A stretch of 64,000 bases of DNA from JACXTP01 sp963827905. Its GTDB lineage: Archaea; Thermoplasmatota; Thermoplasmata; Methanomassiliicoccales; UBA472. The position numbers and the translations under genes are program-made. Numbering within the stretch: position 1 is the stretch's first letter; each line of letters starts with the position of its first letter. The notes under the pieces are model-generated. The model saw only the letters and a list, made by a program, of their open reading frames with translations, did no database searches and had not been told where the DNA came from. This document shows positions 53,560 through 62,853 of this stretch, one piece after another. The stretch spans positions 198,894 to 262,893 of the forward strand of contig CAWHCB010000001.1 in assembly GCA_963827905.1 (NCBI GenBank), written 5' to 3'.

Positions 53560-54723
53560 TCACGCTTCCGGGTACTCGATCATGTCCTTCTGCTCGGTGA
53601 CCACGTGCGCCGTCTGCGAAAGGTTGCGCAGCGTGACGTTCATGATGGCGCTGAAGGCTAGGAACAGGAAGCCCGCCACGAACTCCAGGACCACCACGGT
53701 GGTGGATACGCGGTACTCCTTGAGGAAGAGAAGGATGGAGTCCACCGCCCCCTGGATTATGAACCCGCTGGCCAGGACGGTCAGGCTGACCACCACATGG
53801 GGCCAGTAGTATTTGCCATTGGATAGATAGTAGCTGACGAACCGTCCGGTCTCATAGGTCAATATGGAGAACACCCAGAGCCAGAGCACCCCTTCCACGA
53901 AGAGCAGGGAGCGCACCGTCAGGTCCAGGTTGGGGTCCTCGTTGGCGTAGCTGTAGCCGAGGAACAGCCCGATGATGAACAGTATGATGGACACGATGAT
54001 GAAAGGGATCATCTGGCTTCCCGAACGCACCGCGCGCACCATGCGACCCACCCCCGATCGCGTCCGCTCCCCCACCTTGTAAGCATATGCCAACAGGTAC
54101 AGGCCGATGACGAGCGAGAGCATGCCCCAGGTAAGGCTGGCTATCACGTCCAGATCGTCCGGCTGGCTGGCCAGCGCCAAGAACTTGGGGATGAGCGAGA
54201 ATATCCCGATGACCAAGAAGATGAGGCCGATGGGGGTGAGTATCCGCTTGCGGATCTTGTCGTCCTTCATCATCTTGACCATGGTGTAGTAGGTGCTCTC
54301 CACGGTCGGTGCCTGCTTGATGTAGACGCGGCGCACCGAGTCCACCTTGACCCGGGAGAAGACCATGGGGTAGATGAACTCGTCCTCCGCCCCGTCGGAG
54401 ACGAGCACCGCCCGGTCCGGCTTGACCTGCTCGATGACCGCCTCCAGCTGATTCACCAGTACGAGGTCGGACTCGTATCCTACCTTCACGTCGCCCAGTA
54501 TGCAGGCGATCTCGGCGTCGATGCCCTTCTTCAGCATCTCCTCGTAGATGCCGATGGCCGCCAGGAGGGTGTTCACGTCCGAGTCCTCCGGGTCCTTCAG
54601 GCCTAGGGCCAGGGCTGCCTCTATGTTCTTCTGCCTGCCCACGAACGGGCCCTTGAGACCGGTCTTCGACCCGAAGTCGTCATCCCGGTCCACACAGAGA
54701 ACGAGCACTTTCACATCAGCCAC
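53560..54723 (-). CDS. DUF373 family membrane protein
   Basis: A 387-residue, intact archaeal protein: a soluble N-terminal alpha/beta domain (MADVKVLVLCVDRDDDFGSK; VLVSDGAEDEFIYPMVFSRV; about residues 1-145) and a C-terminal domain with eight or so membrane helices (PIGLIFLVIGIFSLIPKFLA; QMIPFIIVSIILFIIGLFLG; VVLEFVAGFLFLAFSA). This is the DUF373 layout. Function unknown. It is upstream of mptE in the same direction. The acidic CVDRDDD loop suggests metal or nucleotide binding; that is inference. Confidence 0.88.
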   Translation of the reverse strand: MADVKVLVLCVDRDDDFGSKTGLKGPFVGRQKNIEAALALGLKDPEDSDVNTLLAAIGIYEEMLKKGIDAEIACILGDVKVGYESDLVLVNQLEAVIEQVKPDRAVLVSDGAEDEFIYPMVFSRVKVDSVRRVYIKQAPTVESTYYTMVKMMKDDKIRKRILTPIGLIFLVIGIFSLIPKFLALASQPDDLDVIASLTWGMLSLVIGLYLLAYAYKVGERTRSGVGRMVRAVRSGSQMIPFIIVSIILFIIGLFLGYSYANEDPNLDLTVRSLLFVEGVLWLWVFSILTYETGRFVSYYLSNGKYYWPHVVVSLTVLASGFIIQGAVDSILLFLKEYRVSTTVVVLEFVAGFLFLAFSAIMNVTLRNLSQTAHVVTEQKDMIEYPEA

Positions 54724-54915
54724 GTTCCAGTCCGTCGACGGCCCACCATATACTGCTGAGCGTTCATATCAGTTATGTTCAGATTCCATCGGGGAATAAT
54801 GATCCCACCCCGCGACGGTTGATATGACCGTTTTTATCTGGACGCTTATTTCCATTTCCCGCAACCACCTCCAAACCATTATAATTCAGAAGTATGTTTT
54901 CAATTTTGATAAAGG

Positions 54916-55826
54916 ATGGAGAAAAAAGGCGGCTTCAAGGAATGCTCCCGTTGCGGCCTGAGGAACAAGCCCACGGCGAGGCAGTGCGACTTCTGCGGTC
55001 AACGTTTCGAGGAAGAGGACAAATGGGACCAGCAGATCGACGACTTGGAGAGCCTGACCAAGGTCGACACCAAATCGGATGTCCCGGACGACGTCTCCAA
55101 GCGCATCGAGTCCACCATCGTGAAGAAGGACGCGGTGGAGCGCAAGGACCGGGCCGAGCCAGCCGCGGCCGCGGTGGTCGCGGCCGCCGCGGTGGCGAAG
55201 CAGGCGCAGCCAGAGCCGGTGCCGGTCAGGCAAGACCGGAACCGAAGGTCGAGGCCATCCCGGAACCGCAGGCATCTGCCCCACCGGAAGCGAAGACCAG
55301 AGCTGGCCGCGACGGCGGTCCTGGCGACACAACCAGAAGACGACGGTCCCGGCCTCGGAGGTCACCGAGGTCATGGAGGTGGAGGACCTCGAGCCTCTTG
55401 GAGGAGGATGTGCAGCTGCCGGTCGAGGAGTCGGTGGTCCTGGAGACCAACCAACCGTTCACGACGAAGCGTCCGCGCTTCTTCACCTGGAACTTCAATC
55501 TGCGCTCCCGCAAGGACGTGGCCTTCCTGCTGGTCCTGCAAGGGGGCATCATCATCTATCTGGCCACCCTGCTGGTCGCAGGGGACTCCATGGAGTCGGT
55601 GGGCCAGTGGGGCTTGAGCATAGTGGCGGCGGCGATGTTGACCGCCGGCCTGGGCAAGCTCACCATAAACTGGGACATCGAGGCCATGGGCGATGAGGAT
55701 GTGGTGGTGAAGGAGGTGGTGGTGGAGGTCTGTCCCCGCTGCCATGAGCGCGTCGGCGTCCAGGACAGCAGATGCCCGGCCTGCGGTACGGAGTTCGAGC
55801 CATCGGAGATCAGGGGAACGGCATGA
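54916..55826 (+). CDS. Membrane protein with zinc ribbons at both ends, frameshifted
   Basis: About 303 residues. N-terminal zinc ribbon (CSRCGLRNKPTARQCDFCG), an acidic then Ala/Pro-rich low-complexity linker (about residues 40-180), two membrane helices (DVAFLLVLQGGIIIYLATLL; GLSIVAAAMLTAGLGKL) and a C-terminal zinc ribbon (CPRCHERVGVQDSRCPACG). Breaks lie in the linker near 55230 and 55390. Start ATG at 54916. Its stop overlaps the start of the next gene (ATGA). Both ribbons probably face the same side. Function unknown. Confidence 0.65.
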
Positions 55827-56458
55827 GGATCATCTGGCATGGGCATTCTTGCTTCGAGGTCAGGGACGGTGCCGTGGTCGTCACCGACCCGCACGATGGC
55901 AAGTCCATCGGCATCAAGCCACCGATCTTGAAGGCGGACCTGGTGCTGGTGAGCCACGACCATTTCGATCACAACTGCACCCGGATGGTGAAGGGCGATT
56001 ACACCATCGTTCGAGACCCGGGCGACAGGATCGAGAGGGGGGTGCCGATCCATGGCATATCCGCCTTCCATGACCAGGAGCAGGGCGCCAAGCGGGGCAA
56101 GATCGTGGTCTTCAAGTTCATACTGGATGGGTTAAGTTTCTGCCATTGCGGCGACCTGGGCCATGTGCTCACGGACGAGATGGTGGAGAGGTTGGGCGAG
56201 GTCGACGTCCTGTTCGTACCGGTGGGCGGGGTGTTCACGCTGGACGCCGAGGGCGCCAAACGCCTCATCGAAAAGGTCAGGCCGCGCATCGCCGTGCCCA
56301 TGCACTTCCGCATCGGGGGCCTCTCGCTCTCCATCCAAGGGGTGGAGCCGTTCCTGAAGGGACTGCCTGAGGACCGGGTGATCCGCGTCGGCAACGAAGT
56401 GGAGTTCCACCGGGACGAGCTCCCGGAGAAGATGGAATACTGGGTCTTCTCCCCTTGA
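55823..56458 (+). CDS. Metal-dependent hydrolase, UPF0173 / beta-lactamase fold
   Basis: A 211-residue metallo-beta-lactamase-fold protein: MRIIWHGHSCFEVRDG, the zinc motif LVSHDHFDHN (HxHxDH), HGISAFHDQEQG, FCHCGDLGHVL (His/Asp ligand) and VPMHFRIGG. This is the UPF0173 pattern. The ATG at 55823 overlaps the upstream stop. Substrate unknown. The longer open frame from 55772 is the upstream gene's DNA read in another frame. Confidence 0.88.
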   Translation: MRIIWHGHSCFEVRDGAVVVTDPHDGKSIGIKPPILKADLVLVSHDHFDHNCTRMVKGDYTIVRDPGDRIERGVPIHGISAFHDQEQGAKRGKIVVFKFILDGLSFCHCGDLGHVLTDEMVERLGEVDVLFVPVGGVFTLDAEGAKRLIEKVRPRIAVPMHFRIGGLSLSIQGVEPFLKGLPEDRVIRVGNEVEFHRDELPEKMEYWVFSP

Positions 56459-56460
56459 CG

Positions 56461-57140
56461 CTTAGTAACAGTTCCAGCGCGTCCTCGGTCCTGCCGAGCT
56501 CTATGGGCGTGGAACGGTAACCGACCACGCCTCCCTTGGAATTGGCCAATATGCCCGCGCCGACCATGGGCGACCCATAGTTCAGGGTACCGATGGCGCA
56601 GGGCACCTTGAAGATGGAGCGCAGCGTCTCCACATCGTCCCGTTTGGTCTCGGGATGACAGAGCACGCCCTTGTTGGTGGCCACGCAGACCGAACCCACG
56701 GTCTTGTGACCGGCCACCGACATCTGGACCGCCTCGACCTGAAGGACCTCCTCGATGAGGCGGAACGAATCGGGATGCATCTCCGGATTGATCACGGCGC
56801 CCTTGTCGTTGACCAGGATGTTGTTGCCCGCGGCGTTCAGACGGTCGTCCAGGCGGGCGACCGTGATGTGCTTGGAAAGGCGTTCCACCTCGGCGTTGGT
56901 GGCCATCGAGGTGACCACCGCCCCGTAGGAGTTCATGGCCAGCAACGCACCGTTCAGGTTGGTGCCGGCGATGGTGGAATGCTCCACCTCCACGCCCAAG
57001 GCCTCCTTGAGGTCCTCGATCAGGTCGATGGAGGCATCGTTGGGGACGAGGGCGAACTCCTCGTTCGCACGACAATAGACCCCAAGGAACTCCACGCCGT
57101 TGTAGGATGAGAGTTTAAGCATGCCGGTAGCACCGATCAT
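56461..57140 (-). CDS. eif6: Translation initiation factor 6
   Basis: aIF6 binds the large ribosomal subunit and prevents early joining. Fivefold pseudo-repeats are visible: LKLSSYNGVEFLGVYCRANE, GTNLNGALLAMNSYGAVVTS, GNNILVNDKGAVINPEM, VCVATNKGVLCHPETK, YGSPMVGAGILANSKGGVVG, and the end PIELGRTEDAL. The uncorrected frame runs on to 56277 across the opposite gene, which is unlikely; one extra base near 56468 would give a TAA at about 56461, the usual length (about 226 residues). The ATG overlaps the L31e stop (ATGA). Confidence 0.92.
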
Positions 57141-57412
57141 TGCTCTTCCGGAAGGGAGACCTCGACCAGGCCATCCTCGAACTTGACCACCTTGAGCTTG
57201 ATGTGGGTCGGGGGCTTCTGGATGCTGCGGGACCACAGGGCCTCGTTGACCTTACCATCGATCCAGATCTTGTCCTCAGTGGACTTGGTGTGCCTCATGA
57301 CGTACTCACGGACCACCTTGACGGCCTTCTCGGCCCTATGCGTATAGGCTACGGTCTTGGCCTTGCGGAGCGGCACGTTGTAGATGACCATTGTTTCCTT
57401 CTCTTCAGCCAT
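57137..57412 (-). CDS. rpl31e: Ribosomal protein L31e
   Basis: A 91-residue large-subunit protein: VIYNVPLRKAKTVAYTHRAE, KVVREYVMRHTKSTEDKIWI, NEALWSRSIQKPPTHIKLKV. Intact. It is seven bases after rpl39e and overlaps eif6, the standard archaeal order. Confidence 0.96.
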   Translation of the reverse strand: MAEEKETMVIYNVPLRKAKTVAYTHRAEKAVKVVREYVMRHTKSTEDKIWIDGKVNEALWSRSIQKPPTHIKLKVVKFEDGLVEVSLPEEQ

Positions 57413-57418
57413 TTCTGC

Positions 57419-57574
57419 TCACTCCTTCAGGTTGCTGGATCTCCAGTTGCGGCGGTGCGGGTGGCGCACGAAGGTGCGGTTGGTCCGCATCATGACCCAG
57501 GCTGGGACACGGCGGTTCTGGTTGACCTTCTTCATCAAACGTCTCTTCATCGCTGTCGGCTTGTTGCGTGACAT
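57419..57574 (-). CDS. rpl39e: Ribosomal protein L39e
   Basis: A 51-residue, very basic protein beginning MSRNKPTAMKRRLMKKVNQN and ending HRRNWRSSNLKE; the family core RRVPAWVMMRTNR is present. Easily missed because of its size. It is placed between the PDCD5 gene and rpl31e as in other archaea. Confidence 0.95.
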   Translation of the reverse strand: MSRNKPTAMKRRLMKKVNQNRRVPAWVMMRTNRTFVRHPHRRNWRSSNLKE

Positions 57575-57579
57575 AATAA

Positions 57580-57909
57580 TCATACCCTCTCAATGCTGAT
57601 CTCCCTCTTCTGCGGGGCGACCTTCCTAAGGATCTGCTTCAGGGTCGGCTCGTCCAGGGGCTTGGTGATCTGCCCCGCCTGCGCGAGCCGTATGAGCTGG
57701 TCCTCTACCATGCGCGCCACGTCCGGGTAGGCCATCTTCACGTTGGCCAGACGGTCGCGCGCCTCGGGGGTGAGGATCTGTCGGAGGATGGCTTGCTTCT
57801 GTGCCTCGTACTGGCGCTCCTGTTCCTGCGCCATCACGGCCTGGCCCTGCTGCTGCTGGAGGTCTTGCATCTTCTTGCGGCGAAGCATCTCCAGTTCGTC
57901 GTCCTCCAC
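57580..57909 (-). CDS. DNA-binding protein, PDCD5 family
   Basis: A 109-residue helical protein: ELEMLRRKKMQDLQQQQGQA, KQAILRQILTPEARDRLANV, ARMVEDQLIRLAQAGQITKP, TLKQILRKVAPQKREI. The GTG start at 57909 lies eight bases after AAGGAGG. Archaeal PDCD5-like proteins (MTH1615 type) bind DNA; the link to ribosomal genes is conserved. Confidence 0.92.
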   Translation of the reverse strand: MEDDELEMLRRKKMQDLQQQQGQAVMAQEQERQYEAQKQAILRQILTPEARDRLANVKMAYPDVARMVEDQLIRLAQAGQITKPLDEPTLKQILRKVAPQKREISIERV

Positions 57910-57923
57910 GATCCATCCCTCCT

Positions 57924-58349
57924 TTACTTGCTCTCGTCCATCACTTCTTTGGCAGCAGCGTCCAGAAGGGCCTGGCCCTTGGCGGTGACGATGCGGCCGT
58001 TGTTCTTGTCCTTGGCCACCAGGCCGGAGGACTCGAGCTGCATCAGGCATTTGCGCGCGATGGAGCGGCTTCCCTTGACGGCGTGGTTCGGACGGGAACC
58101 GCGGTCAGCGAAACCACCGTACTCGGCGGCCAGCCTGGAGGTCCCGATGGGACCCTTGGTGTAGACCTTCCTGAGCACGGAGGCGGCCCTGGTGTACCAC
58201 CAGTCAACCTGGGTGGGGGCCTTCTCAGTGTGCCTTCCGGTCTTTACGAAGTCCGCCCATTCGGGCGGGGTGATGCCATTTATCTCCTTCAGCTTCCCCG
58301 CGGCCTTCGCGATCAGCTTCTCAGAGGGCACGTCATAGACTGTAACCAT
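57924..58349 (-). CDS. rps19e: Ribosomal protein S19e
   Basis: A 141-residue small-subunit protein: MVTVYDVPSEKLIAKAAGKL, PPEWADFVKTGRHTEKAPTQ, DWWYTRAASVLRKVYTKGPI, GTSRLAAEYGGFADRGSRPN. The ATG at 58349 is the family start; the frame upstream of it is not conserved. First gene of the S19e-PDCD5-L39e-L31e-eIF6 operon. A T/A-rich stretch near 58378-58390 probably holds its promoter. Confidence 0.96.
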   Translation of the reverse strand: MVTVYDVPSEKLIAKAAGKLKEINGITPPEWADFVKTGRHTEKAPTQVDWWYTRAASVLRKVYTKGPIGTSRLAAEYGGFADRGSRPNHAVKGSRSIARKCLMQLESSGLVAKDKNNGRIVTAKGQALLDAAAKEVMDESK

Positions 58350-58504
58350 ATCGATCAATCCTCTTCCAGCATTACCACTTTTATATTGTCCAATGGCACG
58401 CTGTCGCCCTCTAATATGGTGCTCATATATAACGGTTTCCCATGACGCTGGCCCATGTGGCTCGGCCATAGCGTTCATATACCGGCGCCTGTCTTCGCAG
58501 GCCG

Positions 58505-59047
58505 ATGAGATACGTCGTCGCCATGACCGGTTCCTCCGGGATGCCTTACGGGCTGCGCCTGTTGGAGGCCTTGCCGTCGGAGAAGGTGTTGGTCATGTCG
58601 GACATGGCCAAGCGACTTCTGGCCCACGAGACCGGTGCCTCGCTGCAGGCGGTGGAGGCCATGGCGGACGCGGTGTACCAGGACGGCGACCTCTTCGCAC
58701 CGATAGCATCGGGCAGTTATAAGTTCGACGCCATGGTCATCTGCCCCTGCTCCGAGTCGACGTTGGGGAAGATCGCCTCCGGGGTGGCCGACACCTTGAT
58801 CACCAGGGCGGCGGCGGTGTGCATGAAGGAGGGGAGGAAGCTCATCATCGTGCCGCGGGAGACGCCGCTGAGCGCCATCATGATCGAGAACGAGCTGCGC
58901 TTGAGCCGGGCGGGAGCGACCATACTGCCGGCGAGCCCGGGGTTCTATCACCAGCCACAGACGGTGCAGGACATGGTGGACTTCGTGGTGGGGAAGATCA
59001 TGGACCAATTGGGCATCGAGCACCATCTGTACAAGAGATGGGGATGA
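58505..59047 (+). CDS. ubiX: UbiX-type flavin prenyltransferase
   Basis: Makes prenylated FMN from FMN and dimethylallyl phosphate for UbiD-type decarboxylases. 180 residues: the FMN-binding start MRYVVAMTGSSGMPYGLRLL, CPCSESTLGKIASGVADTLI, RKLIIVPRETPLSAIMIENE, ILPASPGFYHQPQTVQDMVD. Intact. No ubiD gene is in the window. A small hairpin GCCTG/CAGGC lies just before the start. Confidence 0.93.
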   Translation: MRYVVAMTGSSGMPYGLRLLEALPSEKVLVMSDMAKRLLAHETGASLQAVEAMADAVYQDGDLFAPIASGSYKFDAMVICPCSESTLGKIASGVADTLITRAAAVCMKEGRKLIIVPRETPLSAIMIENELRLSRAGATILPASPGFYHQPQTVQDMVDFVVGKIMDQLGIEHHLYKRWG

Positions 59048-59210
59048 GCTCTAGCTGCCTTTTCAAGTTCCTTGGTTTCCCCGAACCTCATTTGTCTCAT
59101 GAGTTCCCATTTGACCACTATTGCCTGATGATCTGAATTGACCTGGGTGCATTCGTCAATGGCGCCTATCCTCGCTTATATAATAGATTGGACCTAATAT
59201 TATTTTTAAA

Positions 59211-60332
59211 ATGAGTGATCCTAAGGAACCCGTCCTGTCCCCAGACGATGTTGGCACATTGCGTGACAGCATATTGGCAAATGGACACATCGCTTGCTTC
59301 CAAGCTCTCATTAAAAGTTCTGACGTGGATCGGGCCATTCGCGTGGTCAAGCCTCATTCGAGGCATGGTGGGATGGCCATCGCATGCAATGCACGGAAAA
59401 GATTGGATCTTCAAGGAAATGATGCGGAACATGTAGCCATTCCCTTGTGCTGGGCAGACTCTGGATTGACAATGAGTGGCGAGATGACCCTCGAGATCTT
59501 TGAGAGGGGGGCTATAGGGCAATCATCTGGATGCGTAATGAAAAATGGTCCGCCAGAGCTTTGCGTGGCAATATCTGGGGGGGTGTGCGAAGGGATATGC
59601 GAGGTATGCAATCCCGATTATGAATTCATCCCTACCCATTATGAAACCAATGGGGACCCGTATTGTCGATGGATCGTAAGAAAAAAAGGTCTCCGGGGGG
59701 ATGTCGAGGACCTGGGCAAACATGTGAAGAGATCCGCGAAACTGGACCTGCCTCAAGATGAAATGCTCTTTTTACGAAGTCATGCATGTGGTGAAACGTG
59801 GATCTGGACGACTAAAGGGTTTCTCGAGATATTCGGCTATGAAAAAACACTGGACTTGCTCAAGCCACATATGAGGGAACTGGGCCATACCAATGGCAAG
59901 TGGCTCCTCGATAAATTGAATTTGACGCAGGGGGACGTGAGAGATCTCCAAAGAGCGATCTCGGTCATACAGGATGCCCTTGGACAGAAAGGAGATTTCA
60001 CTGAGATTGATGATGAGATACATGGACAAGTGCAGAATTGCCCATTCAAGGATGCGCCCAAAGCCCTATGTAAACAATTCGAAATGATGATGGATGGGGT
60101 GTGCAAAGCTTTGGATCCAGACGTTAATTTTTGTTACACCAAGATGATGACGGATGGGAGCAAAGAGTGCGCTTGGGTCATGAGTAAAAGAGGTATGAAG
60201 AGGGGATTGTCGGCTATCGCGTCTCAGAAATCAGAGTCTGAGGAGATGATGCGTCATCTGAAATGGAGATTGGTCAAGGGAGAGATCACAAAGGATGAAT
60301 ATGAAGAGCTGAAGGAAATGATATCCAAGTAG
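59211..60332 (+). CDS. Two-domain ATC-hydrolase-like protein with SHOCT tail (paralog 1)
   Basis: A 373-residue protein with two related halves. The first ends in CVAISGGVCEGICEVCNPDY then EFIPTHYETNGDPYCRWIVR; the second repeats it as NCPFKDAPKALCKQFEMMMD, CKALDPDVNFCYTK, GSKECAWVMSKRG. This C...C...NP-Y-F-Y...GD-C-W pattern resembles the end of ATC-hydrolase-like proteins. The last 30 residues (LKWRLVKGEITKDEYEELKE) form a SHOCT motif. No clear catalytic assignment. AT-rich compared with neighbours. It is divergent from nothing and convergent with paralog 2. Confidence 0.6.
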   Translation: MSDPKEPVLSPDDVGTLRDSILANGHIACFQALIKSSDVDRAIRVVKPHSRHGGMAIACNARKRLDLQGNDAEHVAIPLCWADSGLTMSGEMTLEIFERGAIGQSSGCVMKNGPPELCVAISGGVCEGICEVCNPDYEFIPTHYETNGDPYCRWIVRKKGLRGDVEDLGKHVKRSAKLDLPQDEMLFLRSHACGETWIWTTKGFLEIFGYEKTLDLLKPHMRELGHTNGKWLLDKLNLTQGDVRDLQRAISVIQDALGQKGDFTEIDDEIHGQVQNCPFKDAPKALCKQFEMMMDGVCKALDPDVNFCYTKMMTDGSKECAWVMSKRGMKRGLSAIASQKSESEEMMRHLKWRLVKGEITKDEYEELKEMISK

Positions 60333-60387
60333 GGTTAATAATTATTTTATTTTGTATTCTAAATATAGTTAACGCACCAACTTATCA

Positions 60388-61481
60388 TCATTTGACCAAT
60401 CCATGCTTCTTTAGCTTTTCCATCTTCCTGTCGAAATCCTCATCTGAGATCTCCCCATTGACATAACGTTTGGCCAACATTTTAACTGGGTCATCGGTTG
60501 CTTCATCATTCGGAATCTCGTAGAAATGTTCCCCTTTCTTCCTGATCGTCCAATGACAGGTGTCATCCCCCTTTGTCATCATTCGATCATAAACGAACTG
60601 ATATTCCGGATTCACCGCCTCGCATATGCCCCGGAAGAAGGCCTCGTACTGCAAGCACACCTCGGGAGGTGCTTGGGCGAAGGGACATTCCACCACTTCC
60701 TCCTCGACCATCTCATTGGCGCAAATCCTCTTCCCCTTGCGCAAGTGGCTATCGTTGATGACGCCTATCATCTCGCCGAGGAACTCCACGTCCTTTGGAG
60801 CGTCCATGCGGCTCTCTACTGTTTGCATACCATAGACCAAACCGGAATGCCTCATGTACATGCGAAGTTTCGCCAAGGACGCCTCAGAGCCTAAGGTGTC
60901 CAGGCATGCTCTGGTGGTCATAACCCAGGTCTCTGCCACGTACTGTCTGCTGAAGCTTGTCAGCTCCTCTGGGTCGATCTCGATGGGTCTGACCGACCTC
61001 TTCTCCCCTTCAGTTCCTTCTCTGTCTCTTACTCGGATCAATTTGTGACAATGATCGTCACCCTTGGACAGGCTCTTCTCGATGTGCGCATTGGCAGCAA
61101 TGTCCCACAGTCCCCATCCAAAGTGGATCGATTCCTTGCAGCATAATTGACATATCACTGGGCATTCGCCCTTGGTCTTGCAGTTCAGCATTTCGTCTTC
61201 ATATCCGTCTTCGGAGGCCGACATTTTGATGTCCACCCCTAGCCAAGCTCTCGCTACAAAATCTGTGACCCTTGCCGCAACGTCTGGATCATCAATAATG
61301 TCGTGGAAATAGTCCTTCAAGATATGCATCGCAGCTGAGTTGGAGTTCCGGTAGTAGGGAGAAGGGCGACCAAAGCCCTCTCAGGACCGATGGTGTCGAC
61401 CAGAGCTTGGGTGGTGGTCACCCACCATTCCCAGAGCGAATCCATGTGTGGGTCCGTTCTCTCTGCTCCTTTTGTGGGCAC
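60388..61481 (-). CDS. ATC-hydrolase-like protein with SHOCT-type tail (paralog 2), frameshifted
   Basis: About 364 residues. The intact frame starts at 61329 but a GTG at 61481 (AGAGGTGATGTC upstream) opens MDSLWEWWVTTTQALVDTIG, which joins after a break near 61365 as LLPYYRNSNSAAMHILKDYF. First half: KTKGECPVICQLCCKES; second: ECPFAQAPPEVCLQYEAFFR, CEAVNPEYQFVYDRMMTKGD and DTCHWTIRKKGE. The tail LAKRYVNGEISDEDFDRKME is SHOCT-like. Same family as paralogs 1 and 3, about 30% alike by eye. Confidence 0.6.
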
Positions 61482-61605
61482 GACATCACCTCTTTACTCG
61501 ATAGGTGTGGATGGCACCTCAATCGGGAAATAACTATTCCTCAGACCATATCTTGGTGCCAGTGAGCAGGTCGTTATTCGGGGGACGAGACCGACCATCT
61601 AATAA

Positions 61606-62705
61606 CTATCTCTCCAGCAATAATTCTCTCTTACTCCGATACTCATCCTCAGAGATCTCTCCCTTGACCAAACGAAATTTGAGCAACTTCAGAGGGTCAT
61701 CATATGCCTCGCTCCGTGGCACCCTTCTATGACATACGATCGTACATGGCCCCAGAGATACCTCCTTGGCCTTGGTGAAACTGATCGAGGCCTCTGGACA
61801 TACGACCGACAGCATAGAGCCGAGCGTCGCTTTTATTAGAGTGCAGACCAGCATTTGGGACGAGGAGCACATGCAATTGGATATCATGAGTTCCAATACA
61901 TTCCGTCCCCTTTCAGCTCTATCTCATGGCCTAACATCTCCCCCCATGTCATGAGCAGTATCTGAGGGTCGATGGTTTGGAGTTGCCCACTATCCTTCTT
62001 CAGTAATCTGCGACCTGCCTCCTGACCCACCTCCTGGAATACGGGGAATAATAGCTCCTGGACCCGCTCCTGCGAGGAATGGCCGATAAAGCTCTCCACG
62101 AATATGGCAATGCCGTGGACCTCAACGTTGAATGAAAGGGCGTCCATCTCTTTATCGTCGATATCGAAGGTCGTGACGGCCCGCAATTTCCTCCCCAAAT
62201 GCTCGGCGTCGTCCCCTCGGTTCTCCCTTCCTTCGGCAGATTCCGATGCAGGATGGATCACCTTGGATAAGGTGATGAGTATAGATCAACTCATAATTCG
62301 GATTTATCTCGTCGCATGCCCCTTCCCCCACATAGTGGGAGTAGACTATGCACATCTCCGGGCGCCCGTGACTTACCGGACATGTGGCGATCTGGATCAC
62401 CGCTCCCCGTTCGTAATAGGTAAGAGTGCTCTTCCCTCTTCCGCCCCAGGTCAGGGTCCGGACGCAGAAGGGGACGGAGGCGATCATCTCCATGTCCCCG
62501 GTGAGATTGAAACGGGAAGCTAGATTCCGAGCCAAAGCCCGTCCAGAATAGATCATCCTAGGTTTCAATGAGGAGATGGCCTCGGCAACGCCTAGCTCGT
62601 CCATCATGACGTTGAGGATCCGGACAGATAGCTCGTTCCGGCCCAATGGATGGGACCTCTATCGGAGATCGAAAGCGATGCTACGACCTTGTCCTCATTC
62701 TCCAT
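61606..62705 (-). CDS. ATC-hydrolase-like protein with SHOCT tail (paralog 3), frameshifted
   Basis: About 365 residues after joining: start MENEDKVVASLSISDRG; NELSVRILNVMMDELGVAEA; YERGAVIQIATCPVSHGRPE, CDEINPNYELIYTHHLIQGD; SFNVEVHGIAIFVESFIGHS; SNCMCSSSQMLVCTLIKATL; tail LKFRLVKGEISEDEYRSKRE (SHOCT). Breaks near 62640, 62215 and 61890. The NP-Y-L-Y...GD-C signature sits in the first half; the second half has changed cysteines (CMCSSSQMLVC). Likely the same ancestral duplication as paralogs 1 and 2. Confidence 0.58.
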
Positions 62706-62853
62706 TGCTTAAATGATAGGCAATTCGGGGATAATTAAACTATTAAGAATTTGACGGATGACATCCCACTGTCATAATTATTGCCAAAATAATTACAAAT
62801 TTATATGTAATAAATATGTTATTTTATAATCATTAAAAAAGGTGGGGATTCTG

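Noticed and set aside
56277..56460. Extension of eIF6 by about 60 residues
   Set aside because: The extra part is antisense to the conserved end of the UPF0173 gene and exceeds the family length; a one-base error before the stop is more likely.
58350..58478. 43-residue N-terminal extension of S19e
   Set aside because: S19e proteins start at MVTVYDVP; the upstream stretch contains the likely promoter and is not conserved.
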